From assembly GCF_009828925.2 (NCBI RefSeq), contig NZ_WUTY02000001.1, forward strand, positions 4,928,492-4,992,491: DNA of 64,000 bases, read 5' to 3'. Below the pieces are notes generated by a model. The model did not search any database and had not been told where the DNA came from. It saw nothing but the letters and a program-made list of their open reading frames with translations. Shown here one piece after another: positions 19,280 to 29,326 of this stretch. Position 1 is the stretch's first letter; every line of letters starts with the position of its first letter. The position numbers were made by a program, and so were the translations under genes. Source of the stretch: Methylicorpusculum oleiharenae (GTDB lineage Bacteria; Pseudomonadota; Gammaproteobacteria; Methylococcales; Methylomonadaceae).

Positions 19280-19909
19280 ATGTCTAAATTTACGGTTTTC
19301 TTTAAAGATAAAGTTATCAGTTCTTCCCTATTTGACAGCGGGGTAGTGCACATTGGTCGCGATGAAACCAACAATATCACTTTAGACAGCCTTGCTGTAG
19401 CTCCTGCTCATGCTGCCGTGATTATCCGGGAAACAGGCGATGTTATAAAACAACTCAATGATGAGTTTCCGCTAATCATCAACAATGCGAAAGTTAAAGA
19501 AGCCGTTCTTAAGAACAATGACAAAATCTTACTCGGCAAACACACCATCATTTTCAACACCTCCGAGTCAGTTCAGGCAACTATTTCTCCCCCCGATACT
19601 GACGTTGAGTTACTAAACCAAGAGATCCAAAACGACATCCAATTACCCGAAGCCAATCTTCAGATCATTGACGGCAAACACATAGGACGAGTACTACCTC
19701 TTAAGAAAGCCATGACGCGCTTGGGAAGAAACGGAAATGGTGTTATCGTCATTGCCCGCAGAAAAGAGGGCTATTTCGTTTCAGCTCTGGAAACAAATGC
19801 CTCTCTAAAGCTTAATAAAAAGACCTTGGGTGATCAATCTTTAAAACTCAATTCTCATGATGTCATTGAAATCGAAAACACCTCACTACAATTTTTTCAA
19901 GTCAGTTAA
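19280..19909 (+). CDS. Tandem FHA-domain protein
   Basis: 209-residue soluble protein that looks like two forkhead-associated (phosphothreonine-binding) domains in a row. FHA 1, residues about 1-100, has HIGRDETNNITLDSLAVAPAHA with the conserved Gly-Arg and His. FHA 2, about 125-205, has TRLGRNGNGVIVIARRKEGYF, a shorter and less canonical version. The PilZ gene follows after only 6 bases, so the two are probably one operon. No Ser/Thr kinase is nearby; the phosphorylated partner is unknown. Confidence 0.8.
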   Translation: MSKFTVFFKDKVISSSLFDSGVVHIGRDETNNITLDSLAVAPAHAAVIIRETGDVIKQLNDEFPLIINNAKVKEAVLKNNDKILLGKHTIIFNTSESVQATISPPDTDVELLNQEIQNDIQLPEANLQIIDGKHIGRVLPLKKAMTRLGRNGNGVIVIARRKEGYFVSALETNASLKLNKKTLGDQSLKLNSHDVIEIENTSLQFFQVS

Positions 19910-19915
19910 TATTTT

Positions 19916-20305
19916 ATGAACTCAGAAACCTCAATAGACAAGCGCAAATTTCACCGGATTTTTTATAACGCGCAGGCAGAATTGAGCAATGGACAAACTA
20001 CATGGAAATGTCAAATTCGTGACCTTTCACTGAAAGGCTGTTTATTAAATTTTTCTGAGGCTTGGCAGGGTGAAATCGATAGCATTTATATACTGTCGTT
20101 CGCTTTATCCAATGACCTCAGCATTTCCATGTCGGTCTCTGTATCTCATGTAATCGGGGATAATGCGGGGTTTAAATGCGAACATATCGATATAGAAAGC
20201 ATCACCGCACTCAGACGCCTGGTCGAACTCAACTTGGGAAACAGCGAATTGCTGGAGAGAGATTTGGCCTCGCTGGCCGAATGCTTTAAACCCGATAGTG
20301 AGTAA
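19916..20305 (+). CDS. PilZ-domain protein
   Basis: 129-residue single-domain PilZ protein, a probable c-di-GMP receptor. It begins with the arginine-containing motif DKRKFHRIFYNAQAEL and has the second binding motif RDLSLKGCLLNF (D/NxSxxG). It is immediately downstream of the tandem-FHA gene. Nearby flagellar regulators make motility or surface attachment a sensible output, but that is inference. Confidence 0.88.
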   Translation: MNSETSIDKRKFHRIFYNAQAELSNGQTTWKCQIRDLSLKGCLLNFSEAWQGEIDSIYILSFALSNDLSISMSVSVSHVIGDNAGFKCEHIDIESITALRRLVELNLGNSELLERDLASLAECFKPDSE

Positions 20306-20333
20306 GAGCAAAAAAATACCGCTAAACAAAATT

Positions 20334-21710
20334 TTAAAGTTCCGATAATACCGTTAACGCATCGGACAATGTCGCAACGGGATAGATCTTTAAATCGGCA
20401 ATCGGCTTTTTAGGCGCGTTTGCTTTCGGAATGACCGCCGCTTTAAATCCGTGTTTGGCCGCATCATTTAGCCGCGCGTAGCCATTGGCAACCGGTCTAA
20501 TCTCACCATTTAAACCCAACTCACCAAAAAACAGCATGTCATGGGGGATGATTTTATCCCTGAGACTGGACACAATGCTGATCACAATGGCCAGATCAGA
20601 ACTGGTCTCAGTCACTTTTATGCCACCGACGACATTGGCATAAATCTCATCAGTTGCTGTAACGATTCCGCCATGCCGGGATAAAATCGCCAGCAGCATC
20701 GCCAGGCGGTTTTGATCGAAGCCCACAGCCAAACGCCTGGGATTTCCGTATTGGCAATCGGTAACCAGGGCTTGTATTTCAACCAGCAAAGGGCGGGTAC
20801 CTTCCCATAAAACAGTAACAACACTGCCCGATGAAGGTTTTTCGGCACGGTTTAAAAACATGGCAGACGGATTTTTTACTTCCTTGAGCCCTGTACTGTC
20901 CATTGCAAAAAAACCTAATTCCCCGATACTGCCGAACCGGTTTTTATCGGCGCGCAGCACCCGAAAACGAGCATCGTCTGTTGATGACAACACCACTTGC
21001 GTATCCACAATGTGACTGAGCGTCATAGGCCCGGCCAGAGATTGATCCTTGGTGACATGACCCACTAAAAAAATCGAAACATTGTGCCGTTTGGCATATT
21101 GAGTCAAATAACTGGCCGATTCCCGCACTTGTGATACGGCGCCGGGTGCGGATTCGGTAGATTCATTGAACATGACTTGAATTGAATCGATTACGACGAC
21201 CTGAGGTTTTAATTCATCGAGCACTTCGCAGATCTGCTGCACCGACGTTTCTGCCAGCATTTTAATTTTATTAGCCGCGAGCCCAAGCCGATGCGCTCTT
21301 TCTGCGATTTGCTGCAGGGATTCCTCGCCTGACACATAAAGCACACTGATTTCTCTATGCGCGATATTCGCAATAGCCTGCAATAAAATCGTACTTTTTC
21401 CTGCTCCCGGAGCCCCGCCGATCAGAATGACGCTCCCTTTGACTACGCCGCCTCCCAGCACGCGGTCAAATTCAGCGATTCCGGTAGAGAGCCGTTCAGC
21501 TTGTGCCAAATCAACATCCGACAACCACTTAACCGTGGATTTACTACCTGCATAACCCTGAGTTGCTCCTGCCCTGTCTTTTTTACCGCTGCCGAGGCGC
21601 ACTTCCTTAATTGTGTTCCATGCACCACACATCGTGCATTGCCCGTTCCAGCGTGGGTAATCAGCCCCGCACTCATCACAGACAAAACCGGTATTAATTT
21701 TTTTAGCCAT
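20334..21710 (-). CDS. radA: DNA repair protein RadA
   Basis: RecA-like ATPase helping branch migration and recombination. It starts with a zinc finger (FVCDECGADYPRWNGQCTMCG, residues about 10-30), then a RecA core with Walker A GGAPGAGKST, the RadA-specific KNRFGSIGELGFF (KNRFG) motif and a Lon-protease-like C-terminal domain. The ATG at 21710 gives MAKKINTGFVCDEC, the usual RadA start; an upstream in-frame start at 21764 adds unrelated residues. 458 residues, full length. Confidence 0.96.
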   Translation of the reverse strand: MAKKINTGFVCDECGADYPRWNGQCTMCGAWNTIKEVRLGSGKKDRAGATQGYAGSKSTVKWLSDVDLAQAERLSTGIAEFDRVLGGGVVKGSVILIGGAPGAGKSTILLQAIANIAHREISVLYVSGEESLQQIAERAHRLGLAANKIKMLAETSVQQICEVLDELKPQVVVIDSIQVMFNESTESAPGAVSQVRESASYLTQYAKRHNVSIFLVGHVTKDQSLAGPMTLSHIVDTQVVLSSTDDARFRVLRADKNRFGSIGELGFFAMDSTGLKEVKNPSAMFLNRAEKPSSGSVVTVLWEGTRPLLVEIQALVTDCQYGNPRRLAVGFDQNRLAMLLAILSRHGGIVTATDEIYANVVGGIKVTETSSDLAIVISIVSSLRDKIIPHDMLFFGELGLNGEIRPVANGYARLNDAAKHGFKAAVIPKANAPKKPIADLKIYPVATLSDALTVLSEL

Positions 21711-22241
21711 ATCCGTCGATTTTAACGTTGTATTCTTCTGAAAAAGCCGGTCATTTTTATACAAAATTAACGACCGGCTCTATAAACTGGCTGGATATCA
21801 GGGATATCCGGCCGATTGCAGCTTATGTTCTAAAATAGCAGTCAAAATTTACAGCGTACCTGTTTAATTAAAAAAACAGGCGAAATGGATTTTCGCTGTT
21901 TCTAAAAGCTATACTTGAACTAAACTTGGTATATTGACCTGATGTTACCGTTTCAGCTTGAATCTTTCCTTGATTTTGTAATTTAAAGCAGCGCATAGTA
22001 ACTAAGAAAAATCAATCTACATAAATTAATTAAATTTCAACTATTAAATCAATTCCCTTTTAATTATAAAATCTCTGTATTATTAAATTTAAAGTTATGC
22101 AACGAACCGTTGTTCAGCATCACTCAAACAAAGCATGAAACAAACAATATTAAACACATCCTGTTTCTCAACAAATGCCGGGCCACTTTACCCGCTATTT
22201 GTGTTTTGAAGCATTCATGCTGTTAGCAAAAACTTATTAAA
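21711..22241. other. Divergent AT-rich intergenic region
   Basis: About 530 bases between radA (minus) and the LuxR-type gene (plus). A 10-base stem with one mismatch occurs at 21789-21813 (GGCTGGATAT / ATATCCGGCC, loop of 5), close to the radA start and so possibly regulatory rather than a terminator. The segment 21970-22140 is very AT-rich, as promoter regions often are. No gene is supported. Confidence 0.5.
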
Positions 22242-22913
22242 ATGGCTAACCTATCCAAAGTAATCATTTGCACACATGACCCCATGCTTGCCAGCAGGTG
22301 GGAGGCACAAATCCAAACAAAATTTACCGTGTGCCAAGTATCGGAGTTAGACAAACTGACTTCTTATTTAACACCTGATACTCAAACGGTTCTGATGATG
22401 CATGGCGAGCCTTTCAAAAACAGCCTGGGAAGTTTGAATAATGTATTCCGGCCCCATCTGAAAATACTGATACTGGGTCAGCATTGGCCCGAAAATTTGC
22501 AGATTGAAGCACTCATAAACGGTTGTTCGGGCTATTGTGATATCAACTCAACCGAAACGCTGCTTATCAAGGCGATTGATTGTTTATCGAAAGGCGATAC
22601 CTGGATACCCCGGCATCTGGTCCCGCGAGTTATCTCGGAACTGACAAAATTCAAACAAAGCCATCAAATAGCTGAGCAAACCAAAACAGTTGAGGCAACT
22701 CATCCACTCAATGTACTGACAGCGAGAGAAATGGAGGTTGCGCAATTGATCGCGAAAGGTGAAAACAATAAACGAATTGCGACGATGCTTAATATCTCCG
22801 AAAGAACGGTCAAAGCCCATCTGACGTCTATTTTTAGTAAATTGAAAATTCTGGACAGACTTCACTTAGCTTTATATATAAAAAAAGTTACCGAAAATCA
22901 GCCTTCTAACTAA
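22242..22913 (+). CDS. LuxR-family regulator with degenerate receiver
   Basis: 223-residue NarL/FixJ-like protein. The C-terminal domain is a clear LuxR/GerE helix-turn-helix (LTAREMEVAQLIAKGENNKRIATMLNISERTVKAHL, about 158-195). The N-terminal half has the length and layout of a receiver domain, but the strand-3 phosphoacceptor position reads VLMMHGEP and has no Asp, and the conserved acidic pair is also lost. It should therefore act independently of classical phosphorylation. It overlaps by 4 bases, tail to tail, with the fused spermidine-synthase-like gene. Confidence 0.85.
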   Translation: MANLSKVIICTHDPMLASRWEAQIQTKFTVCQVSELDKLTSYLTPDTQTVLMMHGEPFKNSLGSLNNVFRPHLKILILGQHWPENLQIEALINGCSGYCDINSTETLLIKAIDCLSKGDTWIPRHLVPRVISELTKFKQSHQIAEQTKTVEATHPLNVLTAREMEVAQLIAKGENNKRIATMLNISERTVKAHLTSIFSKLKILDRLHLALYIKKVTENQPSN

Positions 22914-25327
22914 TCACTGCGTCCTGTTAATTTTTCGTATTTAAACATTTCATCCTGTGCAGCGTTTAACCGCCCTTCATACTTAAAAACTTCTGAGCTA
23001 TGCCGATGCAAACCTGCCCTGGGGTAGCTCTGCAAATGTTCCGGTATCCTGGATAAATAGGAATCCCGTTCATTATTCAGTTTCTGCATAACCTCGATCA
23101 ATTCGCTCCCAACCAGCCAATGCTCCTTACCGGACTTGATAAGACGCTGACGTATAGGCGCTCCAAACTCAATAAGCGGATGATCGTCACTGTTGATAGC
23201 CACCTCAGCCAGCTCGTGTTCAAGACTCGACAAATCGCCGATATAATATTGCAGAAGGTCTTCTTTATCATGCTGAAAAAGCTGAGCCGAGACCGGCAAT
23301 GACTGAGCCGTTTTGTGTCCCAATAAGCCGATAACCGGCCTCAGCGCTGAAAAGTCAGCCCGCCATACCGTCACTTGCGGAAAAACAGCCTGCAGGGTAC
23401 GTGCAATCACTTCAAAGTCAGTACGGCTTAATTGATAGGCCGGTAACCATTGCATGAACAGCCCCTTTTCCTCAAGGTGCTCGGCAACGGCCTGATAATG
23501 TTCAACCGCATATAAGCCGCCTGTTCCAGCCTCCCAAGGCACGAACAAATCGCTGATAATCACATCAAATTTTTTAGACGTTGCTCTTAAAAAGTGCCGT
23601 CCATCTTCATTCAGGATGCGCACACGAGGATCGTAAAACAGATCTTGTGTATAGGGACCAAAAAAACTATCCGCCGCAAGGATAACTCCGTTCAACAGTT
23701 CAGTCACAATCAAGCTACGTATAGGATAATTTAAAGCACCGCCGGCGCTGATTCCGGTTCCCAAACCCAGCATGTAAATGTCGCGAGGATGTTCGTGCAG
23801 GTACAAAGGCATATAACCCAAAAACTGTTCCAGTGACAGTGAAGCAGTTCCGCCCAACGTGTAGTGATTATTAACCTTAAGCTTCAAATTTTCGCCTTGT
23901 TTTATCACACCCACGGTTCCTGCACTGCTCTCCCAATAAGCCATCAGGCTTTCATCTTCATTGATTGGATCGACACTCACCACAGGCAGTTTTGCTGTAT
24001 CAAACACCGATACGGTCAACAATATTGCCATCAATAGGAATAGCTGGACAAAACGATGGTCTATCCTCAAGCACTGATACCAGTAAAGCCCCATCAGCAA
24101 ATAGACCACCGCAAAAAAACGAATGCTTGCCCATAAGCCTATCAAATCAAGCATGACAAACCCGGCTAGCAAGGAACCGGCTATCGCCCCCAAGGTATTG
24201 TTGCTGACCAGTCGCCCAATCGATTGACTGTATTGTTTCCCGGTGCCTGCGATGCCCATCAGCAACGGAAACACAATACCCACTATCAAAACCGGTGGCC
24301 CCATCACTATTAGCGCCAGTTCAGTAACCCGCCATAGATAAGCACCCCAGCCAAAATCGGAGCTGATGTATCTCAACTGATCGGTCCACATCACAAATAA
24401 AAAGGGTGTGGCACTGACCCACAGACCTCCGACCAGTAATACAGACAACAGAGAAAAACCAGGATCGAACCGGGATTTCATCAACAGTCTTGCTAAAAAT
24501 CCACCTAGGGCCAGGCAAAAAAGAAAAACCATTAAAACAATTGAAAATGTATAGACCGAGTTCTGCAAGACTTGAGAAAACATCCTGCCCCATAGAACCT
24601 GTAATCCCAGCAACAATAGACCGGATAGAAACGAAAATTGATTGAATGTCCTGAAGTGAAGTACTTCGTGAGATGAATCCGTCACGGCGGAACTGGCGAC
24701 TTGATTAAAATCCCGGTTTTTGGACAAGGCCAGGGCAATCAGTCCCACGCCCACAGAAATCAGCATTGCAAGCGCATAACACCATCGATACCCTATCAAC
24801 GGCGGCAAATAGAACCCGGCGAGTAAAACGCCGACAACCGCACCCAGCGTGTTGATGCTGTACAAAAAGGCGACATGACTTTTAAAGCCGTCATCAGAGG
24901 CGATTACCGAAGTGATGACAGGTAAAGTGCCTCCCATAAAAAAGGCAGGAGGCGTCAGAATAAGTATTGCCAAAACAAACTTCAGCCCTAGAAATAATCC
25001 GGCCGATTGTCCGCAACATTCAAATAAGACGGGATAAATCCAGGCGTAGATTTTTAACAGTGCAAAATAGCCTAAGGCAGAGAGCGCAATGCCGAACTCC
25101 AAGCCGGCATAGCCTTTGAGCGGATTATGAAATTGACCGGCTCTTTGCCCCCAAAACTTCGCACCCAGAGCCAATCCCAAAAAAAATGCCGTCAGGGTGG
25201 CCGCCATTGCCTGACTGGTATTGCCGAAAAGTAAACCCAGCTCTTTAAGCCATAAGACTTCATAAATCAGAGCGGAGGTTCCCGACAGAAAAAAAAGCAG
25301 CGTGAGCGCACTGTTACTTAACATCAA
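22910..25327 (-). CDS. Membrane-fused spermidine-synthase-like protein (1)
   Basis: 805 residues: an N-terminal polytopic part of the MFS-like/SpeE-membrane type (about 12-14 hydrophobic segments over residues 1-430) followed by a spermidine-synthase-like Rossmann domain (about 465-700; DIYMLGLGTGISAGGAL, VIISDLFVPWEAGTGGLY). In soluble SpeE this domain transfers aminopropyl groups; in fused proteins the substrate is generally unknown. A short tail follows. No speD (AdoMet decarboxylase) is present nearby. A second, divergent protein of the same layout is at 49185-51434. Confidence 0.82.
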   Translation of the reverse strand: MMLSNSALTLLFFLSGTSALIYEVLWLKELGLLFGNTSQAMAATLTAFFLGLALGAKFWGQRAGQFHNPLKGYAGLEFGIALSALGYFALLKIYAWIYPVLFECCGQSAGLFLGLKFVLAILILTPPAFFMGGTLPVITSVIASDDGFKSHVAFLYSINTLGAVVGVLLAGFYLPPLIGYRWCYALAMLISVGVGLIALALSKNRDFNQVASSAVTDSSHEVLHFRTFNQFSFLSGLLLLGLQVLWGRMFSQVLQNSVYTFSIVLMVFLFCLALGGFLARLLMKSRFDPGFSLLSVLLVGGLWVSATPFLFVMWTDQLRYISSDFGWGAYLWRVTELALIVMGPPVLIVGIVFPLLMGIAGTGKQYSQSIGRLVSNNTLGAIAGSLLAGFVMLDLIGLWASIRFFAVVYLLMGLYWYQCLRIDHRFVQLFLLMAILLTVSVFDTAKLPVVSVDPINEDESLMAYWESSAGTVGVIKQGENLKLKVNNHYTLGGTASLSLEQFLGYMPLYLHEHPRDIYMLGLGTGISAGGALNYPIRSLIVTELLNGVILAADSFFGPYTQDLFYDPRVRILNEDGRHFLRATSKKFDVIISDLFVPWEAGTGGLYAVEHYQAVAEHLEEKGLFMQWLPAYQLSRTDFEVIARTLQAVFPQVTVWRADFSALRPVIGLLGHKTAQSLPVSAQLFQHDKEDLLQYYIGDLSSLEHELAEVAINSDDHPLIEFGAPIRQRLIKSGKEHWLVGSELIEVMQKLNNERDSYLSRIPEHLQSYPRAGLHRHSSEVFKYEGRLNAAQDEMFKYEKLTGRSD

Positions 25328-25368
25328 GAACTCAAAACGAAAAGCCTGATTGCATTGAATTTAATGAT

Positions 25369-26442
25369 CTAAATCGGTAAGGTCTCAAATGAATCCAGCT
25401 CTTCTAACGCAATGGCACTTCGTCGGATCAGCTCAAGATTGATACCTTTTTCCATCATACCACCGACCGCCAACGTTACGACCATGGCTTCGAAAGGATA
25501 GACCAGATGAGCCCGATAGCGATTAAGCAATTGATTAAAATTCATCCCAATACCGCCTTGTTCTTGAAGAACCTGGTAATAGGTAAATAACAGTGAAGCT
25601 TCGTGGCGTCGTCTTATCTCGGGTTCCAGAGCCGTGGCTAGAAAATAGGCAATATCACTGACACCCTCGCCTATTCGAACTAATTGCCAATCTAAAAAAC
25701 CGGGAAAAGTATGGTGCCAAAATAAATTACCGGGATGGCAGTCGTGATGAATAAGGGTTTTAGGGCCTTGATTGAGAAATTTCATGACTTTACGCCGGTT
25801 TTTAGCGTAATTAAGCGCCAAAGGACGGCAATGCGGAGGCACAACATCTGTGGCCAATCTTAACCCACGCTTCATTAAGGGCACTGCCAGCGCAGAACCA
25901 AGCCAGTCCTCCAATCGTCTTACCGAACCGGCCAGCCATAGGTATCCCTGTGGATTAATATTTATTTTATTGTGAAAATGCGCATGAAAATGTGCCAGTT
26001 GTTTAACCACTAATTTGGCTTGTTCAGGACTTAAAGTATCTTCGGGATTTCCCGGAATAGATCCGGCTTCAGTGACATCGGTTAAAACCAGAGTCGCACC
26101 TTTACCGGGTTTGCTCTGTCCAGCCAGAACACAGGGCCGGTTAACGGGAAGCGTATGAGCAATTTCTTTGTAAAAGCGGACTTCTGTTTGTAACAACTGG
26201 GGTAACGCTGTAATTAGCCGTGCACGCCAATTCAAGGAAGGAAACTTGACAAACCAAAGCCTAGGAAAAGATTCAGGACCGTTATGATCCACAGCAACGC
26301 GCATTCGCGTGGTTGTCCCTGTTTCAACCGATACGACCTTGACTTCATTCACCTCTCCATCATGATGATGCTTATTAAGTATCGTTTGAGCCCAAGCAAC
26401 CGTTAAATCGCTGGGATTACGAAGAATGATATCTTTTTCCAT
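25369..26442 (-). CDS. Aminoglycoside-phosphotransferase-fold kinase
   Basis: 357-residue protein of the APH/choline-kinase-like fold. The catalytic loop LIHHDCHPGNLFWH and the metal-binding segment PGFLDWQLVRIGEGVSDIAYFL are clear, and an N-terminal lobe Lys is in LWFVKFPS. Such proteins phosphorylate hydroxylated small molecules (sugars, choline, macrolides); the sequence is nearer to the EcKinase/DUF1679-like branch than to resistance enzymes, but the substrate is open. It stands alone 3' of the fused spermidine-synthase gene's start, with a 41-base gap. Confidence 0.8.
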   Translation of the reverse strand: MEKDIILRNPSDLTVAWAQTILNKHHHDGEVNEVKVVSVETGTTTRMRVAVDHNGPESFPRLWFVKFPSLNWRARLITALPQLLQTEVRFYKEIAHTLPVNRPCVLAGQSKPGKGATLVLTDVTEAGSIPGNPEDTLSPEQAKLVVKQLAHFHAHFHNKININPQGYLWLAGSVRRLEDWLGSALAVPLMKRGLRLATDVVPPHCRPLALNYAKNRRKVMKFLNQGPKTLIHHDCHPGNLFWHHTFPGFLDWQLVRIGEGVSDIAYFLATALEPEIRRRHEASLLFTYYQVLQEQGGIGMNFNQLLNRYRAHLVYPFEAMVVTLAVGGMMEKGINLELIRRSAIALEELDSFETLPI

Positions 26443-26659
26443 GATGATTTTTATTGTTTTTTTTCTTATTGAAGAAGATTATTGGGGGTAAAAATTTGTA
26501 CTTTCGTTTCAAGAATAAAAAGTATATTAGAATAGTGTGATTTTTTCTGAAAACCGGCGAGAAAAACTGACGTATCTGGATCTGCTGTTCGGAAAACAGC
26601 AGGGATGTTCACATGTTTTTTGGCAAAATGCTGGAGAGAACTGCTTTTTAGAGTAAAAG

Positions 26660-27193
26660 CTAAGCCATCAGTTTGAGGTACTCTTGTTCGCTGTAGATAT
26701 CACGGTTGTTCTCAACGCGGTCAAGATACACTGTCCCGTTCAAATGATCGTATTCATGTTGAAAAACGCGCGCAACAAAATGGTCCAGGTTCATTATTTT
26801 CAAGCCACCTTGATTATCAAGATAACGGACGGTTAAACTCAAATGGCGAGGGACTTGCGCACGAATACCGGGGATGCTTAAACACCCTTCCCAACCTTTT
26901 TCCATTTCATCAGAGAAATCCGTGATTTCCGGATTGATCATGATTGTAGGCTCCATATCCGGCGCATTTGGATAGCGTGGCGTTGGGCGCGAGGCGATTA
27001 CAACCACTCTCACCGGTTCTCCGATTTGCGGTGCTGCCAGGCCCACACCCTGAGTGGAAGCCAAGGTACAGAGCATCTCTTCCATAATTTTTTTAACCTT
27101 GGGATCGGCGACATTGTCTACAGGTGCTGCAATTTCACGCAATACCGGCGCGCCTAATTGAGCTATCTCTCTAATCTGGTTCTCAGTTTTCAT
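26660..27193 (-). CDS. def: Peptide deformylase
   Basis: Removes the formyl group from nascent N-terminal methionine. All three motifs are present: GVGLAAPQIG, EGCLSIPG (metal-ligand Cys) and QHEYDHLNG (two metal-ligand His plus catalytic Glu). 177 residues, standard. It follows ppk by 14 bases on the minus strand, an unusual setting; def is more often with fmt or lacking a partner. A second deformylase elsewhere in the genome is therefore likely (inference). Confidence 0.95.
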   Translation of the reverse strand: MKTENQIREIAQLGAPVLREIAAPVDNVADPKVKKIMEEMLCTLASTQGVGLAAPQIGEPVRVVVIASRPTPRYPNAPDMEPTIMINPEITDFSDEMEKGWEGCLSIPGIRAQVPRHLSLTVRYLDNQGGLKIMNLDHFVARVFQHEYDHLNGTVYLDRVENNRDIYSEQEYLKLMA

Positions 27194-27207
27194 GTCACAA
27201 ACCCACG

Positions 27208-29304
27208 TTAATTTTGCAACGATTGAAGAAGTTCACTTTGTGCCCGAACTTCTTCCTGACCATCACCCGGGGTCAATTGCATATAACACCCATCCGATTG
27301 GAGTTGCCAGGCTTGGCAATTATCGCTTAGATAAAGCGCCAAATCGTTCCGGATACGCTGATGCAGTTTTTTATTTTCAATTGGAAAACAGGCTTCAACT
27401 CGGCGGAACATGTTGCGATTCATAATATCGGCACTGGATACGAAAATCTCCTGATTGCCATCATTTTCAAACGCATAAACCCGGGCATGCTCCAGAAACC
27501 GGCCGATAATCGAACGCACCTCAATATTGTCTGAGACACCGGGTATGCCGGGTCGCAGGCAACAAATACCGCGTACGATCAGTTGCACTTTGACACCGGC
27601 CTGAGAGGCTCGATAAAGCGCCTTGATCAGCTGCTCTTCAACGACGGCATTAACCTTTATGATGATGCCGCTTGTTTTGCCTTTATTGGCATGATGAATT
27701 TCCCGCTCAATTTTTTCCATCAAGCCACTGTGCAGAGTAAATGGTGATTGTAATAGTTTATTGAGTTTAGTGACTTTACCCAAACTGGTTAATTGTGCAA
27801 AGACGCGCCTGACATCTTCACCCAACTCTTTATCGCAGGAAAACAAACCGTAATCGGTATAAAGCAACGCGGTTTTAGGATGATAATTGCCGCTACCAAG
27901 ATGGACATAATTACGCAGCTTTTTTCCTTCCTTTCTGAGGACCAGACACATTTTTGCATGCGTTTTGTAACCCACCACACCGTACACGACATGAACGGCG
28001 GCTTCCTGAAGCTTTGAAGCCAAATTGATATTGGCTTTTTCATCAAACCGGGCCATCAATTCAATCACCACCGTCACTTCTTTTCCGGCTCTGGCCGCTT
28101 TTACCAGCGCGCTGACGATCGGAGAATCAACACCGGTTCGGTAAAGCGTTTGTTTGATTGCCAACACATCAGGGTCTGCGGCGGCCTGTCTGATAAATTC
28201 GACTACCGGTAAAAAGGATTCAAACGGATGGTGAAGCAAAATGTCATTTTTATCAATCGCATTGAATATTTCTTTGTTTCTGGCCAATTGCGGCGGAACA
28301 GCCGGTTTGAATGGCGTAAATTTAAGCTCCGGTCTTTCGACAAGATCGATGATTTCACGCAAGCGGTTCAGATTTACCGGACCATCGACCAGATACAGCC
28401 GGTCGCGAGTCAGTTCGAATCGCGCCATCAAAAAATTAACGGTTTCCTCTGGACATTTTGCATCAATTTCAAGCCTTACTTCGTCGCCGTAATTACGCAT
28501 GGCCAGTTCGCCTTCAACGGCCAATAGCAGATCATCGATGGCATCATCGTCAACAAAAAAATCACTGTTACGCGTCACTCTGAATTGATAGCACCCTTTA
28601 ACATTCATGCCGTTAAACAATTGATCGACAAACGAATGAATTATCGATGATAAAAAAACGAATTCGTGCTGTCCACTGTCCGTTTCCGGAGGAAACTGAA
28701 TAATGCGCGGTAACGCTCTGGGTGCCTGAAGAACTGCCCTGCCGCTGTTTCTACCGAACGCATCTTTCCCGGTTAACGAAATAATAAAATTTAAACTTTT
28801 ATTCAAAATACGCGGAAAGGGATGCGCCGAGTCCAGACCGACCGGCGTCAAGATAGGCATTAATTCTTCATTAAAATAATTTTCCAGCCATTTGTGCTGT
28901 TTGGATGTCCATTCCTTGCGGCGAATAAAACGAATATTTTCATCTTTTAGCGCTGGAATCAAAATTTCGTTTAGCACACGGTATTGCTCGTCAACCAGCT
29001 GATGGGCTTTTACCGAGATACGATCCAGCTGTTCATGCGGCGTTACTCCGTCCAACCCGATGGCCTTGGGATTCATACTGGACATTTCCAGTAAGCTGGC
29101 GACCCGGACTTCAAAAAACTCATCCATATTCGAACAGGAAATGCACAAGTAATTTAAACGCTCAAGCAAGGGAACCCGCTCATCTTTTGCCTGCGCCAAA
29201 ACCCGGACATTGAATTCAAGCAGACTCGATTCACGGTTAATATACAGCTCATACGCATCAAGATTGACAGGAGCATGGGTCTCGCTAACTTTTTCGTGTT
29301 CCAT
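27208..29304 (-). CDS. ppk1: Polyphosphate kinase 1
   Basis: Builds polyphosphate from ATP. The protein has the PPK1 order: N-terminal helical domain (NRESSLLEFNVRVLAQAKDE), head domain, and two phospholipase-D-like domains with the autophosphorylated His in VGYKTHAKMCLV and a second conserved block near HLGSGNYHPKTALLYTDYGL. The ATG at 29304 gives MEHEKV and lies just after the stop of the upstream methyltransferase gene; the open frame extends to 29379, but the extra part is not conserved PPK. 698 residues. Confidence 0.96.
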   Translation of the reverse strand: MEHEKVSETHAPVNLDAYELYINRESSLLEFNVRVLAQAKDERVPLLERLNYLCISCSNMDEFFEVRVASLLEMSSMNPKAIGLDGVTPHEQLDRISVKAHQLVDEQYRVLNEILIPALKDENIRFIRRKEWTSKQHKWLENYFNEELMPILTPVGLDSAHPFPRILNKSLNFIISLTGKDAFGRNSGRAVLQAPRALPRIIQFPPETDSGQHEFVFLSSIIHSFVDQLFNGMNVKGCYQFRVTRNSDFFVDDDAIDDLLLAVEGELAMRNYGDEVRLEIDAKCPEETVNFLMARFELTRDRLYLVDGPVNLNRLREIIDLVERPELKFTPFKPAVPPQLARNKEIFNAIDKNDILLHHPFESFLPVVEFIRQAAADPDVLAIKQTLYRTGVDSPIVSALVKAARAGKEVTVVIELMARFDEKANINLASKLQEAAVHVVYGVVGYKTHAKMCLVLRKEGKKLRNYVHLGSGNYHPKTALLYTDYGLFSCDKELGEDVRRVFAQLTSLGKVTKLNKLLQSPFTLHSGLMEKIEREIHHANKGKTSGIIIKVNAVVEEQLIKALYRASQAGVKVQLIVRGICCLRPGIPGVSDNIEVRSIIGRFLEHARVYAFENDGNQEIFVSSADIMNRNMFRRVEACFPIENKKLHQRIRNDLALYLSDNCQAWQLQSDGCYMQLTPGDGQEEVRAQSELLQSLQN

Positions 29305-29326
29305 TTTTTTCTCTATATGCAAACGG

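Noticed and set aside
26582-26602. CTGCTGTT / AACAGCAG hairpin after def as terminator
   Set aside because: Stem of only 8 and no T-run on the minus strand; could be a terminator but not supported well enough to list.
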